A program made the translations under genes and the position numbers. Positions 6,724 to 7,936 of a stretch of DNA of 7,936 nt are shown piece after piece (the first letter of the stretch is position 1; the number at the start of each line of letters is the position of its first letter). Source of the stretch: an uncultured Prevotella sp. (GTDB taxonomy: Bacteria > Bacteroidota > Bacteroidia > Bacteroidales > Bacteroidaceae); NCBI GenBank assembly GCA_900548195.1, contig URJQ01000123.1:1-7936 (forward strand). The letters are read 5' to 3'. The notes under the pieces were generated by a model. The model was not told where the DNA came from, did not search any database, and saw only the letters and a program-made list of their open reading frames with translations.

Positions 6724-6757
6724 AAAGGGAAAAAGGAAAAGGGAAAAGTGATAAATC
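6724..6757 (+). repeat. Degenerate heptad array, copy C
   Basis: Units aaaggga, aaaagga, aaaggga, aaagtga and then taaatc keep the seven-base period and the terminal AAATC of the other arrays, in the same orientation as copy B and ten bases after it. This shows the Prevotella-like segment reaches at least about 6757. Confidence 0.6.
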
Positions 6758-6816
6758 AAATGGCTAAATAACCAGACATAAAAAAATCGAAAAGGATAGT
6801 TAAGGATAGACAGAAA
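6758..6816. other. Right junction zone between Prevotella-like and Lachnospiraceae-like DNA
   Basis: To the left are heptad arrays shared with the Bacteroidales segment. To the right is a Firmicutes-type lipoprotein gene with a Shine-Dalgarno-like site (AAGGA at 6802-6806, ten bases before the ATG). The change of source must lie between, in an A-rich stretch; the exact base cannot be fixed by eye. The whole 6623-6816 stretch contains no gene, only the dtd leader, the two arrays and this zone. Confidence 0.6.
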
Positions 6817-7632
6817 ATGAAAGGAAAAAGAGTGATTGCAGGCATTCTGCTTGCGGGAATTTTGGCAGTCGCCCTGGCAGGGTGTAAAAACACAGGCAAC
6901 ACGAAAAAAGAAACAGAAAATCCTGTTATTACCCTCGGCAGCGACAATTATCCACCATACAATTATCTGAATGAGGATGGAATCCCGACAGGAATCGATG
7001 TAGAACTTGCTACAGAAGCTTTTGACAGAATGGGATATCAGGTGGAGGTTGTCCAGATCAACTGGGAGAAGAAAAAAGAACTGGTGGAGAGCGGAGAGAT
7101 TGACTGTATCATGGGCTGTTTTTCCATGGAAGGACGTCTTGACGATTACCGCTGGGCAGGACCATACATAGCAAGCCGTCAGGTGGTCGCTGTAAATGAG
7201 AACAGTGATATCTATAAACTGAGTGACCTGGAGGGAAAGAACCTGGCTGTCCAGTCCACAACCAAACCGGAAGGCATCTTTCTGAACCGGACGGATGAGA
7301 GGATCCCAAAGCTGGGCAATCTGATCAGTCTGGGACACAGAGAGCTGATCTATACATTTCTGGGAAAAGGATATGTGGATGCAGTTGCCGTACATGAAGA
7401 ATCTATTGTCCAGTATAGGAAGGATTATGATATAAGCTTCCGTATCCTGGAAGAACCTCTGATGGTTGTGGGAATCGGAGTTGCTTTTGCAAAAGATGAT
7501 GACAGAGGAATCTGTGAGCAGATGAACCAGACGCTGGAAGAAATGCGTCAGGATGGCACATCCCTGAAAATCATTGAAAAATATCTGGATGATCCGGAGA
7601 AGTATCTGGAGGTGGATGATCTTGGATATTAA
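6817..7632 (+). CDS. Extracellular solute-binding lipoprotein, amino-acid type (SBP family 3)
   Basis: This 271-residue protein resembles the periplasmic-binding-protein family 3 (PF00497), which captures polar amino acids for ABC importers or acts as a sensor input. It starts with a lipoprotein signal: Lys/Arg at 2-5, a hydrophobic stretch and the lipobox LAGC at 20-23, so it should be lipid-anchored at Cys23. The ligand fold begins at ITLGSDNYPPYNY (38-50), then GIPTGIDVEL (55-64). GRLDDYRWAGPY (106-117) holds Arg107 at the place of the ligand-carboxylate Arg, and GYVDAVAVHE (185-194) holds Asp189 at the usual acidic position. The ATG at 6817 is preferred over the GTG at 6832 because only it keeps the charged signal-peptide start. 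It overlaps the next gene, a membrane sensor, and no permease or ATPase gene is visible, so a sensory role is likely. The ligand is unknown. Confidence 0.88.
   Translation: MKGKRVIAGILLAGILAVALAGCKNTGNTKKETENPVITLGSDNYPPYNYLNEDGIPTGIDVELATEAFDRMGYQVEVVQINWEKKKELVESGEIDCIMGCFSMEGRLDDYRWAGPYIASRQVVAVNENSDIYKLSDLEGKNLAVQSTTKPEGIFLNRTDERIPKLGNLISLGHRELIYTFLGKGYVDAVAVHEESIVQYRKDYDISFRILEEPLMVVGIGVAFAKDDDRGICEQMNQTLEEMRQDGTSLKIIEKYLDDPEKYLEVDDLGY
7608..7613 (+). promoter_or_regulatory. Shine-Dalgarno site GGAGGT for the sensor gene
   Basis: It lies within the end of the solute-binding-protein gene. It is two bases before the ATG at 7616, which is too close for efficient initiation, but eight bases before the in-frame TTG at 7622, which is ideal. 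The real start may therefore be TTG. Confidence 0.6.
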
Positions 7633-7936
7633 GAGAAAGAAAAAAGAAAAACGAATCCAGATGCTCGGAGGTCTGATTGGAATCTGTGTGGCTGTAGTCT
7701 CTCTGTTTTATTTCTTCCACGCAGAAAAAGCAGAAGCAGAGAAAAGAATGGTGGAGATTGTAAATTATGTGAAAGTACAGTGCTCAACCTACACCCATTA
7801 TAATGAATCTTCGGAATCCAAAAGTCTCCTCCGTGCCATTGAAAGTGCCAGACAGATGAGTACGAATATCGACATGGAAATCGAAAACGGTGGTCAGCTG
7901 AGCCGCGGGTATCTGAAAGAAAACCTGCAGACTCTC
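7616..7936 (+). CDS. Membrane-anchored sensor protein, N-terminal part (cut by window end)
   Basis: The open frame runs off the window after 107 codons. It begins with a very basic cytoplasmic segment (KRKKKEKR at residues 6-13), then one hydrophobic helix at about 16-34, followed by a polar region that would lie outside the membrane. This is the layout of the N-terminal sensor part of a histidine kinase, or less likely of a GGDEF-type protein. No catalytic domain is within view, so the class is inferred. It overlaps the binding-protein gene by 17 bases if ATG 7616 is used, or by 11 if TTG 7622 is used. This indicates one operon with coupled translation and suggests that the lipoprotein feeds a signal to this protein. 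Confidence 0.75.
   Translation, partial: MILDIKRKKKEKRIQMLGGLIGICVAVVSLFYFFHAEKAEAEKRMVEIVNYVKVQCSTYTHYNESSESKSLLRAIESARQMSTNIDMEIENGGQLSRGYLKENLQTL

Noticed and set aside
1..7936. An undescribed defence or multi-gene system across the window
   Set aside because: All recognisable genes are housekeeping or common sensory types, and the mixed gene content is better explained by two joins between unrelated DNA.

Overview
The window is best read as a patchwork of three pieces of gut-type bacterial DNA, not one continuous locus. Bases 1 to about 1100 look like a Clostridia (Firmicutes) genome: the 3' end of ftsH, then a PucR-type regulator gene whose start overlaps it, both rich in AGA and CTT codons. 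Bases from about 1100 to about 6760 look like Bacteroidales, most like Prevotella: polA, a long-chain polyprenyl diphosphate synthase, deoC and dtd, with Bacteroidetes-type promoter boxes (TAnnTTTGC) and AT-rich leaders without Shine-Dalgarno sites. Bases from about 6817 to the end again look like Clostridia, probably Lachnospiraceae. They hold a lipoprotein amino-acid-type solute-binding protein that overlaps the start of a membrane sensor protein. Codon choice (CTG for Leu, mixed Arg codons) differs from the left flank, so the two flanks probably come from different genomes.

The left join cuts two genes facing each other: the PucR gene is cut after its N-terminal domain, and polA loses about its last 17 codons. 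Both reading frames then run on into the foreign antisense strand until a chance stop. The right join falls in a gene-free stretch between repeat arrays and the solute-binding-protein gene. An assembly misjoin is the simplest explanation. A real insertion is less likely because no recombinase, insertion sequence or direct repeat is visible.

Inside the Bacteroidales piece, polA (minus strand) and the prenyl synthase (plus strand) diverge from a 134-base spacer with back-to-back promoters. The prenyl synthase and deoC converge on a 139-base spacer almost filled by a 129-base inverted repeat. Its arms are built from tandem seven-base units of the type aaagtga and end in aaaaatcgc. The same heptad occurs in two more single-armed arrays upstream of dtd, and a similarly built element with eight-base units (caaccaaa type) lies between dtd and deoC. 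A parS-like palindrome sits inside the polA coding region, and PolA carries a QLDLF clamp-binding motif in an interdomain linker.

The recognised enzymes are housekeeping: DNA repair and Okazaki maturation (PolA), quinone side-chain synthesis (prenyl synthase), deoxynucleoside catabolism (DeoC) and D-aminoacyl-tRNA proofreading (Dtd). I see no defence island, CRISPR, RNA gene or transposase. The most unusual biology is the microrepeat-armed hairpins and the parS-like site.
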